Source: Kappaphycus alvarezii
Taxonomy: Eukaryota; Rhodophyta; Florideophyceae; Gigartinales; Solieriaceae
Direction of reading: 5' to 3'
Assembly: GCA_002205965.3 (NCBI GenBank)
Contig: NADL03000548.1
Coordinates: 186,001-250,000 of the forward strand
DNA length: 64,000 nucleotides
The position numbers and the translations under genes are program-made. The notes beneath the pieces are model-generated. The model saw only the letters and a list, made by a program, of their open reading frames with translations. It was not told the DNA's origin and searched no databases. Positions 29,260 to 42,700 of the stretch are shown here, piece after piece (position 1 is the stretch's first letter; every line of letters starts with the position of its first letter).

Positions 29260-32200
29260 TAGGAAAGCAAAGAGACCAATGAATATCGTGAATTCACTTG
29301 AATTCTATACTCTAATAATCATTTATTGAATTTTTAGATGGGATTTATTGTTTTAGCCGTTTCCCCGTAACAGCTTCTGAGTCAAAAAATGTGTCATTTC
29401 TGTCCGACTAGCTCCTTTCAATTCGTTTTTTTCAGTCGCCCGAAATGAAACTCCACTCGAAATGCTGTGATCAAATTCGGTGCTCCAGGTTTGGTTTTCT
29501 GCTGAGATTCGGGCTACTGAAAGCCGGTGACTAGCGGCGAGGTGAGGTTTTACCCCCCAAATATTTATTATTTGATTTGAAAGTTATGTTTTTTCCCGCG
29601 AACTGTTTCGCAGTGTCCCACAAATAGAATCTGCACTGAAAATATGAGTGCCTATCACGCATCTGACTTCAAATTACAAAATTATGAGCACACAAACGTT
29701 CTCTCTGATTATAATCAACTGTCGATACGTCTCGAAAATAAGTTTTTCACTCCTTTTCCTCCCGTTCGATCATACAATGCATATAAACGCGTCGGGTTCT
29801 TCTCCTTTTGGTTTCGAGTTCTCTCAAGGAAATAAGGATGAGCTAAGTCGAGGAAATTTCTGTGCGATACATACTCAAAGATCATGGCTAGAATACTGGA
29901 TTTAAGTGATTAATACTTGAAATTGTCAAAGTATAGCAATTAAATTGTATTTGTTACCCAATTTAATATGTATTATTCATGCATGTTGAAAATGGCTTCA
30001 ATTGTGCATTGAGCCGCGCCCGCTTTCTAGCAATACATTTGTTCGCTTTCTAGGGCATTAATGTTACTTCAATATTTTAATTGACATGTTCAAATCATTG
30101 AGTTCGAGAAAAGGAGTACACGCAATCGTATAATAAGTAAAATCCTTGAAATATGCTGGAGTTGATAGCGAAAGGATTACAACAGAAAAAACTTTATCGC
30201 ATTAAATTTAGGGGGTATCTTTGGCCATGTAGAGATAATTGATTAGATTTTCGAACGCATAAAGTTCGCGTACTACACTAAGGAGAGTAATATATAGTTT
30301 TTTCTTATTTGAGATATTTTTTGTTTTTCAATAACTGGCTTGATTGAGTGGTTTCCCGTATACAAAAAAATATAAAGCGTGCTGAATTCTATACAATTAT
30401 GTTCACACCTTCGTCCATACGTACCTTCGGAAATGCGCTGTGTTTATTAGAAAACATTTAGCACATGCTCAATACCCAAAAAGAATTTGTCTTGGCAAAT
30501 TTCCCATTCGAAGTCTTTGAATAGGAAAATATACCCCTAAAATCTCTTAATATAAATTATTGCCTCTAAAAAAACACAAAAGGACTGAAGGATTATAGTT
30601 GGGATGAAGGGAAGCAAGATCTTTCTTTCTTTTTATTCGTGGCCATTAGCTGAAAATTCACCTTCAAGTATTCTTAACGGGGCTTCCAGCTTGTTTATTA
30701 CTTTATTGTGCAGTTAAGATTTGCCTCTGATTTTAAAAACCAAATTATGAGGTAAGAAACTTCTCAGAGTATTTATACTGTTAATCTACTATAAACGTTG
30801 CAATATATCATAAAAAGTATCATAAAATACATTCAAATAAACACATTATAGATAAAAATCTTTAAAGAAGATAAAAATACAAAAAATGCTTTGTAGCTGC
30901 ATAAAATACAAAATATATAAAATTCATGTAAATTTAGGTTCTGTAAAATGCACTTCTACATGTTTGGCTGAGATAATTTATAGAATATAATGGAAATTTG
31001 GATAAATTATGAGTTAATTGGAAAAGATAAACATAAGAAGTATATTTACGGAGTATTATTGGCTACTCTTGTAGAATGTTTCGCCCATATTTGTTCTTTG
31101 TCCGAGTTTGATAGTAAATTTAAGCTCTTTATACTAGTAATAAGCACCATGTTTTGAATAAGATAACTATTGGAAGGATTTTTTTTGAAAACAGAAAGTC
31201 AGGAATATTTATACAGTATAATCAAACCTGAATATTCGTACCTGTAATTATTCGTTGTAGTTTTACGTATGAGAAAGCTTTTGTATCGTGGAAACGATAT
31301 ATACGGAAAACAATGATTACATTCAGGAACATATTAAAACTAATATTCCGTGCAGGAGATGAAACTGAGGGTCAAAAAGAAAATATGTAGCTTGGTTTGT
31401 CTTAATTGCTGACATACCAGTTCATCATTTGATTAATTTGACATTATGATAAAACTTTAAAGTAAGGAAGATAGATGGAAATTAAAGCGTAAGAATAGAT
31501 ATCCTTAAATTATGCTTCCCTTTTCGAAGAGTTTAAAGCACGATTGATGCCATATTTCGTAATTTTGTGTAAAATGTATTGAAAAATTCATTTTCCTAAA
31601 CACTTCGAAGCTTGATAGCATAATAAATAACTGAAATATATATATAAATGCTTTAAAGTTCTTTAGTTCACATTTAAGTGAAAGTGCAGAGTAATTCTGA
31701 CTTCAATTCGCAGACTTGAAGAACGTCTATGCGACAAGAGATTGTAAACTTGAGCTCGGTAGCCAATGCGAGCTATAATTACAATAAATGGAAAGTGTAG
31801 AATTTATTGTAAATAAGGTGTGCAGAAAGTTTGAAAAATTATTTTTGCAGAAGTCAAGGGACTTTATAAATATATTCTGACACCAATATGGTTCACTTAG
31901 ATTGGGTCTGAAAGAATTTCAGATGGAAATTACTGCTGTAAAGAATCGCAAAAGTTACTTTATTCACGTAACAATGCTTTTCGGAGCGTTTATAGCAAAA
32001 ATAGCATATTCGAAGCCCAATAATTGCAACGTTATGATGATTAAGGGTTCCAACACTGTTTAGATTCAGGTAAGTTAAATTATGGTCCTCCACCAGTGCA
32101 CGCCACAGATTTTCAGAAGTTAAACCCTATCGAGACTGTTAGATTTTTTGCGCTTCTATTATGCACTGCAGTTTGAATTATAACTATAGTTTAGATTTAA

Positions 32201-35200
32201 TCTGAAAAATCAACCTAATGGAATCTAAGGTACGTCAATTCACTAAACTTTTCCTCTTTTCTGCCTGTCGATGAGCTATTATCTTTTATTAAGGTTCTAA
32301 AAGTTTGATTCTTGAAAAATCTTGAGTTAAATCTTTACAAATCTCTCACCACTTAATGGCTTGTTTATAGGAAATTATAACCAGAAATTTCACTGCCGAT
32401 ACACATAGCAGAAACTAGCAGTTTTTAACCACTTAAGTCATCAGTATGTTTCGAAAAATGAAAAAAACTACCATTGCTTGTGTAAAAGAGAACGAAAACA
32501 TAGCTACATTTTTGTGAGCCAAGGAAAATGCAATAAAGCTTAAAAGCATTGAAATTAGTGTTTACATCCAAACCCTTTGTAGTAAAGTGTATGAATTCAT
32601 AGAGTAACTTGCAATTTAGGATGATACTATTTTACTTTCGTACTAATGGGCCCAAATTGTGGACTCTGCCGCCACAGAATGTACAAATTGATATAATATT
32701 AATAACATCAGACTTTAAAAGATCAAATAATCTCCTCAACATTTAAGTAATTATCTCACACTACAAAATGAAGCAATTGCTTACCTTTTTTGCATGGAAT
32801 CGAAAAACTTTAATTTCTAAAGTTTAGAGAAAAATGGTTAGCTTCTAGGACAAAATGTTAGTTGTAAGAACTTAGAGCCGTAATTATCTGAAGAGCATAA
32901 GTTTTGATATATTTATTACAAATTATTGAGTAGGTAATTGTGGGAATGGAAACAGGTGCCGGGATATGACTTGACAGGGACTAAAGTCTACGAAAAAAGT
33001 TTACAGGAAAAGGTTGTAAAGCCATACTTGGTACAATAAAAACATATATTTGTAAAACTTTGAACTAAAACATCACGTTTCGGATGAATTTTATGATCAT
33101 GAGTTGCGTAGATTAAACAGTCACATGGTAAATGAACGCTGGATAGTTAATTACAAGCTACCAGTTTAACAAATGTATGAAATTTAAAACGTTTATCCGT
33201 ATCCACTAGCTAGTTCTGACCAATTTTTCAACAACTACACAGTTTTAAAAAGGATTCCAAGGCTAGAAACAATATTTTATATTTTTTGGCTCTCCTAGAA
33301 AGGACATGAAAGCTATAATAGACCCATAGAAGTGTGTAACGTGAAATTGGCAGGGATCTCTTCTTACCAGTACTTGAACAAATACAATAGTACTTATAGG
33401 GTGGAGGTATCCATATAGACATAGTACTAATAAATACTATGAAGGTCACCTGCGTTAATATTTTATATGCCGCAAGAATACATTAGGAGTCTCTTCGAAA
33501 TTGAGTGCATTGAAATATAATTTATTTCTTTTATCAGTAAACTAAACTTGACAATCCTCGATTTTCCCGACAATCTCAGTCAAAGAAACTGTGTAAAACT
33601 TTTTTGAAGTGTTTTATAGCTTATTGATAGGTGAATTTAAATATATTGCACATTATATTATCCAATTAGGTTTGTAAAATAATTAATGGTAGTAACAGTA
33701 CTTTTTGGCACGCCGACCATGCTAGATAAGATCCGAAAAATAAGATCAGAAGCCAAGAGGTAAAAGCGGAGGTCACTGCTTTACCCGTTACGAAAATATT
33801 GGCACCAGTGCGAAGGAAATCTAAGGTTCTTAGTATTGACCTTACAAATATTTCGTAAATCCATGTGATCCTAAAGAGGAGAAAATTGATAAGAATATAT
33901 ACTGTAAATACTATTTTATAGAATAGAAGCGTAAAGGACTGCACATTGCCAAGAAAAGTTCACCAAATTTTTCTGACTAAAAATAATACATAATTCTTTT
34001 CAGTATTAATTCTTAGAAATAATCCAGATTCAGATAAAGTACTTCTCTTCATATTTGACTCTTTTTTTAGTCTAGTCAATAAAATTCGAATCAAAAGAAT
34101 ATGAGATTGCCCCTTCTGCTTCAAGATCGTTCAAAACATCATATTTGTAAAGATATGAGTACTTACGATCCTTGAATTGTCACAGCACCAAGAAAGCTTG
34201 AAAGCTTGCCAAGAAAGCTTGAAAGCTTGCCAAGAAAGCTTGGCGCACATGGGCCAAAACCAACATCATAAAAATTTTACTTTAACGCCTAAATGGTTCT
34301 ATACGACGCTTGCGTCATCAGATGTACTACTTTGTGGTAAGAAACTCCAGAGTATTATAGTCAAAATATATAAATAATCTATAATCCTTCTTTTACTGAA
34401 AAAAAGTTTAAGCGTATTCTATGAGATATTTAGTTTCTTCTTAAGGCGTTCGAGTGTCCCATCATCACGTAAGCGTGATTAATATCCCTTCTGTTACGTA
34501 CTATTATTTCCAAAAATGTATTTCCAAATGGTACATACCACTGAGTACTGTGTCAAAATATATATCACAGAAAGAGAAACAAAAAGTGATATGAAATTCA
34601 CATTATTATTATACGAGAATCTCGAAGGAAGTTTTACTTTTTTACAGAGGACTTCAGAATATATGGTATCTCATATAATTCTTGATTTCCAGGCTTGGAC
34701 ATTTCCAGTTTTAAAACTAAAAACACCAAAAAACTGCTACTAGAAACCATTTTGAACTTCTGAACGGTGCCGATACCATTTTGAGTCCATTCTTAATTGT
34801 TGTGTAGTTTTATTGAAACGTTATGCGAAATTATATATTAAATAAGCTCTAAGGCTTAAGAGTGCTAAAACTTGAAAATTTTTCTTCATTGGAAGTGAAT
34901 TTCCTTCCATACATAAAGCCGAAAAAATTTTATAGTCTATCATAGAATTAAATATAAAGGATTAACCGGAAAATATTGTTCACAAGTACTTGTAAGAGAT
35001 CTATTTAAAAATGAATCTAGTTTAGTAGACTTATAGATAAGATTAAATAAAGCAGAACTATTTATAAAGCTCTCTCCTCAATGGAAAATATTTGCTAATT
35101 TGATAGTGACATCATTTAATGTACTGAACTCTACATATCAGTTAAATGTATCAGTGGTGTGTCAAAGTTGCCCTGTTATGTCATATACACATGTAACTTT

Positions 35201-36420
35201 TGATAAATCTATACTTATTCAAAAACTTTTCAGTTTGAAATTGTGAATAACATATGTTACAACTGATACGAAATATTCCACGACTACTAAAAACTATAAT
35301 CTTTGAAAGTTCAGATCATAAATATATTGGCTTCGCGAAATGGAAATGATATGGGCACAGATTGTGCTAATAAGATTTTTTCCTTCTATATAGCGCTATT
35401 GATATATGAGAATGAAGAAACTTTATCTAACTCTTCGTCGATCCCAAATGAAAAATATTGAAGTGCATTGCAAAATCATCGAATGAATAAGATTTTAAAA
35501 TTGTCTAGTTATTTAAGAATATAATTTACGTGTTCATCCAAAACCTCACAACCAACATATATATACAGCTCGGATTCTCTGCAGAATAAATAATTGTGAC
35601 CTTAAAAATAACGTGCTCAATTTAGGGATAAAACGGATGAATAAAAACATGAAGTGATGCCAAAATACATTTACACTTTTGCCATATATAAATTTAATCA
35701 ATTGGTCCTCTCCATCTAAAAGGGATTTATACAGAAATAATTATGGGGGTCACTGGAAGCAGATTCACCTAAATCCATTAGGGTGCTTCACACTAAGACA
35801 AACATGTTCTCCCGAAAATAATGAGTACTACATTTTACCATCAACTGATCAAACTGTGAAGATATAGAAGCTCTTAGACCTCTCAATATCTTTAAGCTGC
35901 GTACCAACAGAAGAAAGTAGGATTCTAAACGATATAGTAGCAGTTTTTTAACAAATTAAGTAAACATGAGGGCTATTGTATACTTACTTATAAAAAGCTG
36001 CCAATCAATGGAATCAATCCTACACGGTTTGAAAAACTAGAACTTGTTTTCAATTTCAATATCATAAACAATTTTCAGATGTAGTGATACGAAAACCGTA
36101 AGAATCAAAAAGAGTATCTGAAGACTTGAGTAGCATGTAAAGTTATAGATAGAATATAAATTGTTTCGTCTGCGAAGCATATTACATATTAAAATTTCTT
36201 TCAAGCGACTTGGAATTATTTCAGTTTACAAGAAGTTTTGGCAGCATCCATCCTATGTTAATCACAGCTTCAACTTGACTTACTGGAAAGCGTGAAGAAT
36301 TGTTACTAAATATTACCGATATGAGAATCCTCGGAATTCTCTAATTACACAGGCAAGGGCAATAAATTATTCTTTCAGATTAATTTTAGCTCTTTCAAGA
36401 TATATGTTATCCTCCGCCCA
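29260..36420. other. AT-rich gene-free tract, left part
   Basis: About 7 kb of strongly AT-rich DNA with no frame above about 90 residues, no recognisable transposon domain and many A/T runs. I see no rRNA, tRNA or organellar gene motifs. Confidence 0.6.
34188..34241. repeat. Tandem repeat, 21-bp unit, ~2.6 copies
   Basis: CCAAGAAAGCTTGAAAGCTTG occurs twice exactly, followed by CCAAGAAAGCTTGG. Each unit contains AAGCTT palindromes. Confidence 0.85.
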
Positions 36421-36637
36421 TAGTAATGATTATGCCTGGTAGAAGGGGTTTTTGACGGGTCTTTGCCAGCCTCACTGGCCCCTTTGTGGCCATTTCCCCC
36501 TGTTTTCGGTTTTTTCAGCCTTCATTTGATTCTTCCCCTTTTCAATTGAAATTTCTCAGCAGAAGCAGCAGTTGCAAAAATCTTTTTCTATTGGCCACAG
36601 AGAAATTCAAACTTTTATTAAATTTTTAGGTTTTGTG

Positions 36638-36750
36638 CACATGCACATACTGTGCATGTGAAAACACAACTTAAATTCTAGGAAAAACAACTTACATTTT
36701 TAGTGTCTTATAGAATAAAATGCATGGATGTGCACATACTGTGCACGTCC
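36638..36750. repeat. Pair of related hairpins
   Basis: CACATGCACA-TAC-TGTGCATGTG at 36638-36660 is a perfect 10-bp stem with a 3-base loop. GGATGTGCACA-TAC-TGTGCACGTCC at 36726-36750 is an 11-bp stem with one mismatch and the same loop. They share the core TGCACATACTGTGCA. Confidence 0.7.
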
Positions 36751-36767
36751 ATAATATACATGAAAAA

Positions 36768-37335
36768 TTAAATAAATTTTACAAGGTTCCAAGGTTCTAG
36801 TACAGGAGACCGTTCAAGCTGTGAAAAAATGCCGCGTGTAGGTCCTCTTGATAATAGCGGCGGGCCAAGACCGAACAGCAGGGGATAGACGCGGAAAAAC
36901 GGAGAAGCGAGGACAAACAGTGGTGGAGCGACAAAAAATAGCGGCACGTTCAAACAGGGACGGAGCACGTCCAAACAGCGAAGAAGGTCGAGCAGGAGCA
37001 GGAACAACTCACAGTCATCGTATAAATCCCCCATATGTCGATGTAGATGCACCAATTACACGAGAGGCAGATAAAAACACCACATCGGGCCCCGTTATAG
37101 GCGCCACACGTTACTAGCAAGTCAAATCGCCCTCTGCGGATGGTACGTGGATCAGCAGCGAAGAACTTCCTTCTCAGAAACGTCATCTCAACGTCCCTGT
37201 CCCTCCTCGGCTTCCACCTTTTCCTCCTTCACTTCACTGTACTCTTCCTTCTCCTGCATTTGATGAAGATGAGAATCCGAAGTGGGCCGATCCGAAGGGG
37301 ACTGAATGTCTCCTTCTTTTTTCCCTTGTTATAAT
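36768..37335 (+). other. GC-richer island with possible coding fragment
   Basis: At 37124-37335 one plus frame (no Met) reads SPSADGTWISSEELPSQKRHLNVPVPPRLPPF and, later, FDEDENPKWADPKG before a stop, with protein-like composition. The left part encodes Arg/Lys-rich short frames on plus and Leu-rich on minus. Probably a transposon fragment. No family recognised. Confidence 0.25.
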
Positions 37336-37339
37336 GTAG

Positions 37340-38200
37340 TAACTGTGTACTTATAGGTATAACTTTATTCTTTCAATGCTGGTGTGATCCACAGCATCTG
37401 AAATTTGGCTCAAGTGCGACCCACTGCGTCTGAAATTTGGCTAAGTGGGTTTCATTCTCAAATAAGGAGATAAGACGTATCTTCACTGCTTTAACTTGGG
37501 TTATAAAAGGAATTAAAAGTGAAATATCAAGGATAGGATTAGAAAAGAAATATTTTCGGTCTAAAGTAAAATTAAAAAGTTGAGATAGCTCAACCATATC
37601 TTTGGAGTTTACTTGAATCATCCTAAATGCTTAATTTCCTTTGTTACGGCTTTTTACCTATAAATTCTGGTTTCGATTATCTACAATCAAGTGGTGCTGT
37701 ATTCGGTCACGTTTTCCAGCTCAAACTTAGATTCAGTTGTGTTACTGGAAAAAAAATTATTCGCTTTACTTGCTTCTTATTATGTACTGTACAGTAGGTG
37801 TAAGTTTGAAATTCCATTCAGGCTCGTTACGGAAATAACTCTAAATAAAAAAGAAAAATTAACATAATGAGAAATATATATTGAGAATTTAAATTCAGAA
37901 AAGTTTTACTTTACAGCCTTTTTACAAGTTAAGTCACTTTTTATTATAAATATTCTTTAAATCCTGCAACTGAATTCTCGGAAGCAAATTAAAGCGTGTT
38001 TCAGTTGATTCCATATTTACATTGTAAATTATTTCAAATAAAAAGCCAGTATCAGCCATTATTGCAAAGTATTGCTGTACTCTGAAAGTTCAGGTGAAAT
38101 TCACATTTTCACTTTCTAGACAAAATTAAAACCTTCTTAATTCTTAGGATTTTAAATTATTATTATTTAAAGACGAGAATATATATAAACGTTCCGAATT
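37340..38200. other. AT-rich, no gene recognised
   Basis: Only short frames. TACTGTACAGTA at about 37784 is another GTAC-type palindrome. Confidence 0.4.
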
Positions 38201-38209
38201 TTTGTTATT

Positions 38210-39614
38210 TTCTTCGTTAAATTCAAGGAGAGAAACGGTGACCAACAGCCCCTCCAGAGTCGGTGCAGCGCCTCTACCCGAATGTCCTCAAACATGAGCA
38301 TAATAAGGGCACACTTGTCCTCAGCGCTCCAATTGACACAGAGACCTTCACCAATTAAACATTCTCTCCCCATTTGAAGTCCCTCGAACCGTTACTTGAG
38401 GCCATCATCGACCTCGAGGATGCGCAAATAGCGTTCCAGCTGCTCCAAAATTTCTCCGGAGTCTGCAACGTCGGCTAATTACTGCGTATAATCCCGACGT
38501 TGTCCAATGCCGAGGGCGTTGCAATATTTGACGATATGATGGAGCGCTGCGTCCACATAGTGGCAGTAGGGGTCTTGGATTCAGAGGTCTTCCGTGAACT
38601 TAAACTTCGAGTAAAATAACTGGATGCGAAGCAGCCCTTCCCTTGGATCAGATTCTCTTCCGCCAAAAACACCGCCGCAGCCGCCTTCCTCGCCTCTAGC
38701 GCGGTCACCAACAGGTTTTGCAAAGTTATTCTGCTCGCTCCTATCAGGAGCGTCGCCACTCACAACGACGCTCTGGACGCCCACCGGAATTGTTCAATTT
38801 GATGTCTGCAGTCAAGAATTCTCTCATTTAGTTCCTTTTGCTCACTCAACACACCATCTCAAAAAGAAAATAACAGACGCAAGTCATGCAGCAGAGCAAG
38901 AAAGCATTCCCTCCGGTGATCACAGAAGGCAGGAATTCGGCGCGTTTATGGTCCTCTCTGGCGCCAAGGAATGGATGTACTGCGCCTTGTTCCCCGGCCT
39001 CAATACCAGTATTGACATCATTAAATTCGAGGTGCGGTTCTAATACTTCTGCCAAGTCCCGCTGTTCCCTTCGGACGTGCCGTACTCTAGACAAAACTGC
39101 CCCGCAACCCCCGACTGTTTCGGGATCCAACAGACACAGAACTCGACGGCATGACCATCAAGTGGCTCTCTTTGCGCAAGACCTGCAGAAAGCTGCATAT
39201 CACCCCGCCATCGAACTGCGGCACGTCGTGCATTGCACGAGACCAGACATCCGCGCGATGGGAAGGAGTGGAGGTACGGAATTATTTGAAGTGACAATCG
39301 TTAGCCCGCTAGCGCCCTTCCACAGGAGGGCCAAATCGTTTAATATGCTGAACTCCCTCAATGCGGTCGTCTCTGCGAAGAAAAGAAGATATGAATCTTT
39401 TACTTTAGCTTCCTTGGGAAGTAAGCTCGTGCCTATCCCTATATCTACTCTCGGAGATTTACACACAGACGCTTATAGGGTGCCAACTGACGTCGCGCGG
39501 TACAAGGCCGCTCGGTCGATGGAGGCATACGGTAAGGTCCGAGCTGCTACTTACTCAGAGGCACGCTGCCACGGCCGTAATATCAACCACTGCTTGTCTA
39601 CTAGGTGGCTTTGA
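38210..39614 (+). pseudogene. 5'-truncated non-LTR retrotransposon: RT end plus restriction-like endonuclease
   Basis: Frame-broken coding runs from VLKHEHNKGTLVLSAPI (about 38240) through LLEAIIDLEDAQIAFQLLQNFSGVCNV and LLRIIPTLSNAEGVAIFDDMM, the RT C-terminal/thumb arrangement. It continues to AAAAFLASSAVTN and then to the endonuclease part, open from 38886. That part has HDHQVALFAQDLQKAAYHP, then TRPDIRAMGRSGGTELFEVTIVSPLAP, the PD...(D/E)xT-like core, and VPIPISTLGDLHTDAYRVPTDVARYKAARSM. The zinc cluster upstream of the core is scrambled by frameshifts. Truncation at the 5' side is normal for this class. It is diverged from the copy at 52.7 kb. Confidence 0.7.
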
Positions 39615-39637
39615 ACCGGCTTTTTAGGGAAATATAA

Positions 39638-39735
39638 GAGGTACTACTGGTCACCCTGTAGGATATTCCCGGCCACAAGCGACCATGTTTTTCAAATCTT
39701 AAACAAACTCAAATCTCTCCCAAGGAGGGAAATCG
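39638..39735 (+). repeat. Dispersed short repeat, copy a
   Basis: AAGAGGTACTACTGGTCACCC...TAGGATATTCC..GCCACAA.CGACC followed by a TTTTTCAAATCTTAAAC block matches 51919-52010. The TTTCAA...TTAAA(A)CAcCC block also occurs at 57.1, 57.5 and 57.95 kb. Here it directly follows the non-LTR ORF. Confidence 0.6.
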
Positions 39736-39739
39736 AGCA

Positions 39740-42700
39740 GCTGAAAGAAATGGGTTTTTTTCTTTCTTAGTTTTGTTTCGGTTGTTGAAATACTCCGATA
39801 GTTCATCTTTTTGCTAATCACCTAGGCGTAGTTACTTCTTTTTGTTTCTGTAACCTCATTCCTGCGACACTCAATATTAAATATCACCCTATAATTCTTT
39901 CTAGGGCATGAATCAGGAAAAATATCCTTCCTTCGAATGCATTTTTCCACCAATTATTATAGAAAATTTACGTCTAACATTATACGTTGCGTGCACAATA
40001 TAAGACTAATGAGTAATAGGATCTACAATAAGGTATTTTCAATTTAATTCACTATTCTGGTTTCCTCTACATGCTATTGGGGGCCTCTGAATAGACCTTA
40101 AAAGGTGTAACCCTTTATTTTCATACGAGGATTGAATAGAAATGTATACATTGCGCGTTATTCCTTCGAAAAAGAACGATTATTCAAAAGACTAGCAAAA
40201 TAAAAGTTATAACAAGAAACTTTTCGCAAACATCGATGCACTGGGAGCAGAAAAAAGTCTTTCTCTATGGATATCTTTAAAAATTATTGAGTCAATCAAT
40301 CATGTAAAAAATTAGGATTATACTCCAATAGATGAACATGTTCAAGATTCTTCATGCCCAAAATTCTTAAAATTTTTAAGTAGGCTTCAAAGGTGTGAAA
40401 AGACTAGTCTGCCATATTTCCAGCTTCCGCGTCCACTTCCGTTTACGTTTTGGCCTTGATCGTATCTCACAAGATGATACCTGTAAGAATATTTTATCAT
40501 CAAATAATATATATATAAATTAGCTAATATAAACAACCTAGCGACGAACAGTCTGGGAAAGAGGTTTTCTACATGAAGAAAATAAAATCAATACACAGAA
40601 TAAAAAAAAATCTTAGAAGCCTAGAAGTTCTTATTTTTAGGTTGACTGGCCAACCTAAAAAGTTGGACTAGTCAACTCCTTCAACCAAGATGGGTTTACT
40701 GCAAACTTTTCGTCAGAAAATAGTTTAATTATAGGATCAGCTTCTCATATACTTGCATATTTGAAGTAAACCTTTTCTTTCAAAAGGTTAAAGATATGTC
40801 TCTGCATTGATTATAATCGATGAGTAGTATTATTTTATAGCCCGCATGGATCTAAGCTCTGCCTTAAACCCCGGTAATACTATATTTATTGCAAATTGAT
40901 TTAGAAAAATATGATTTGCACATAATTCGTTTCCAAAGGCAGCAAATAACGTAGCTGATAATCAATGGTGTAATAACGGAAATAGAGCGGTTTGCAATAT
41001 TGAGAACCGAACCAAATTTCAGGAAGTCGCAGATAGATATAACGGGACTGACATATTTGAACTTAAAAGTTCTAATTTTTTCAATCTTTTTCTTCTTCAT
41101 TTGTTCAACTATGAATCAGCGAACAATTTAAATATTGCTAGTTGAGCTTTTGGAACGCTTGAAACATTCTCAAGCCGAATTTATACTTCAATATATACTT
41201 AACTTGCCAAAATGTAGTTCAGTAAAGCAGAATGCAGTATAAGTCTTTACTCAATCCATAAAGTTTGCATCTAACTGAATATGAGAAAGTAAAGAGGCTA
41301 CATTTATCTCAGACGAAATCGATTACTATGGTTAGAGAATATTTTGATGTGCTCAACTGTCTATAAATATAATTTTAATGCCTTTTTATTCAAATCATAA
41401 AAGCTTGAACTTAAAGCTTTGCAGATAGTGAAAATTGAAAAAAGGTGGATCTCAATTCAGTACTAAATCATACTAACTACTCCGTATTTTCAAGCGCTTG
41501 TAGTTTATTAAGTAATATTTGGATAAATATGGTTACAGGATGAAATTATATGAGGTAGAGGCTATTGTCTAGTTTCTTCTGCTATTTAGTATCTAAGTTT
41601 TATGCGTACAGTGAATAGAAACCACTAAACCACTTAAACTCTAATATTTTGTTATATTTTAGGTCATAAAAGAATAATATAATCAAGTAACAGATAGCGA
41701 AAATTTTTTTCCAAAAAAGGGAAATATACATTTTGCTTTTATGTCAAGAACGTTTTAGTGAATAGGTTAAATTTTATAACACGAACTTAATTTATTCAAA
41801 CATTAATCTACACCGAGAAATGCGTAAAATTATTAATTTGGGATTTCATTTGTGGGCAGTACGTTTCTTTTATCTATCCATATTTCTTTTTCCCCAATAA
41901 TTGTAGCAAAAGTTTTACCAAAACTTTTGGTTGTCAAAATATCCTTCATTAACCTGAAAATATTGCTTCAGAGCCAATTAAGGTTTCGAGACATGATTAT
42001 TTTTACGTTAATATATCTTACAACACTTGGTAAGAATCATTCAAGAAGAGTAAACCCCAAAGCTCGTTGAACCTTATTTTCTTCAAGGCCTTCTCTGTCA
42101 TTTAAGTATAATTTGCCTTATAATATTTTGATTAATACAGTACTGCTTTTTGTTTGTAAATGGCTTCTACATAAAGAAGAGTAAATATTTATTAGAATAT
42201 GACTTTGCATAAATCATATCTTTGCATTCATATGATAATTAGAAATTAACCGAAACATTACATGATCTAGAGTAAATTCAATAACGTGTAAGATAATTTC
42301 TGATATTCCAAGGCACACCCGTTTCTACCCTATCAATCAATAATAAAGAGAAATATAATTCAAGATTGTGACAAAAAACTTGGTGAAAAGCAAAAGCCGA
42401 AAAAGCGTTTTTAGTCTACAACTATAAATGTGATGATTTCTGTCATATCGTGTGTCAAAATACCGAACACATTGGTAATTATAAATATGGAAACAGTATG
42501 TTTATGGCCGGCGCTTATGTTACTTTATTTTTCGTAGGCAACGAAAAACTTATCTAATTTGGCCCGGGTGTTTCTAATTTCGTCACACGTTTTTACCTAA
42601 CAAAGCGAATGAAATAGTCTTTTGAATTCCCTTCTGTGTTCGAGAGCTTGAACTAACGCTGACTGAAACTATATTTTACTACATAAAAAATTTTATTTCC

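Noticed and set aside
34188..34241. CRISPR-like direct repeat.
   Set aside because: The 21-bp units abut without spacers and there are no cas genes; the DNA is eukaryotic.
38846..39130. Minus-strand ORF opposite the non-LTR relic.
   Set aside because: The plus strand carries the conserved endonuclease motifs; the minus frame is a shadow.
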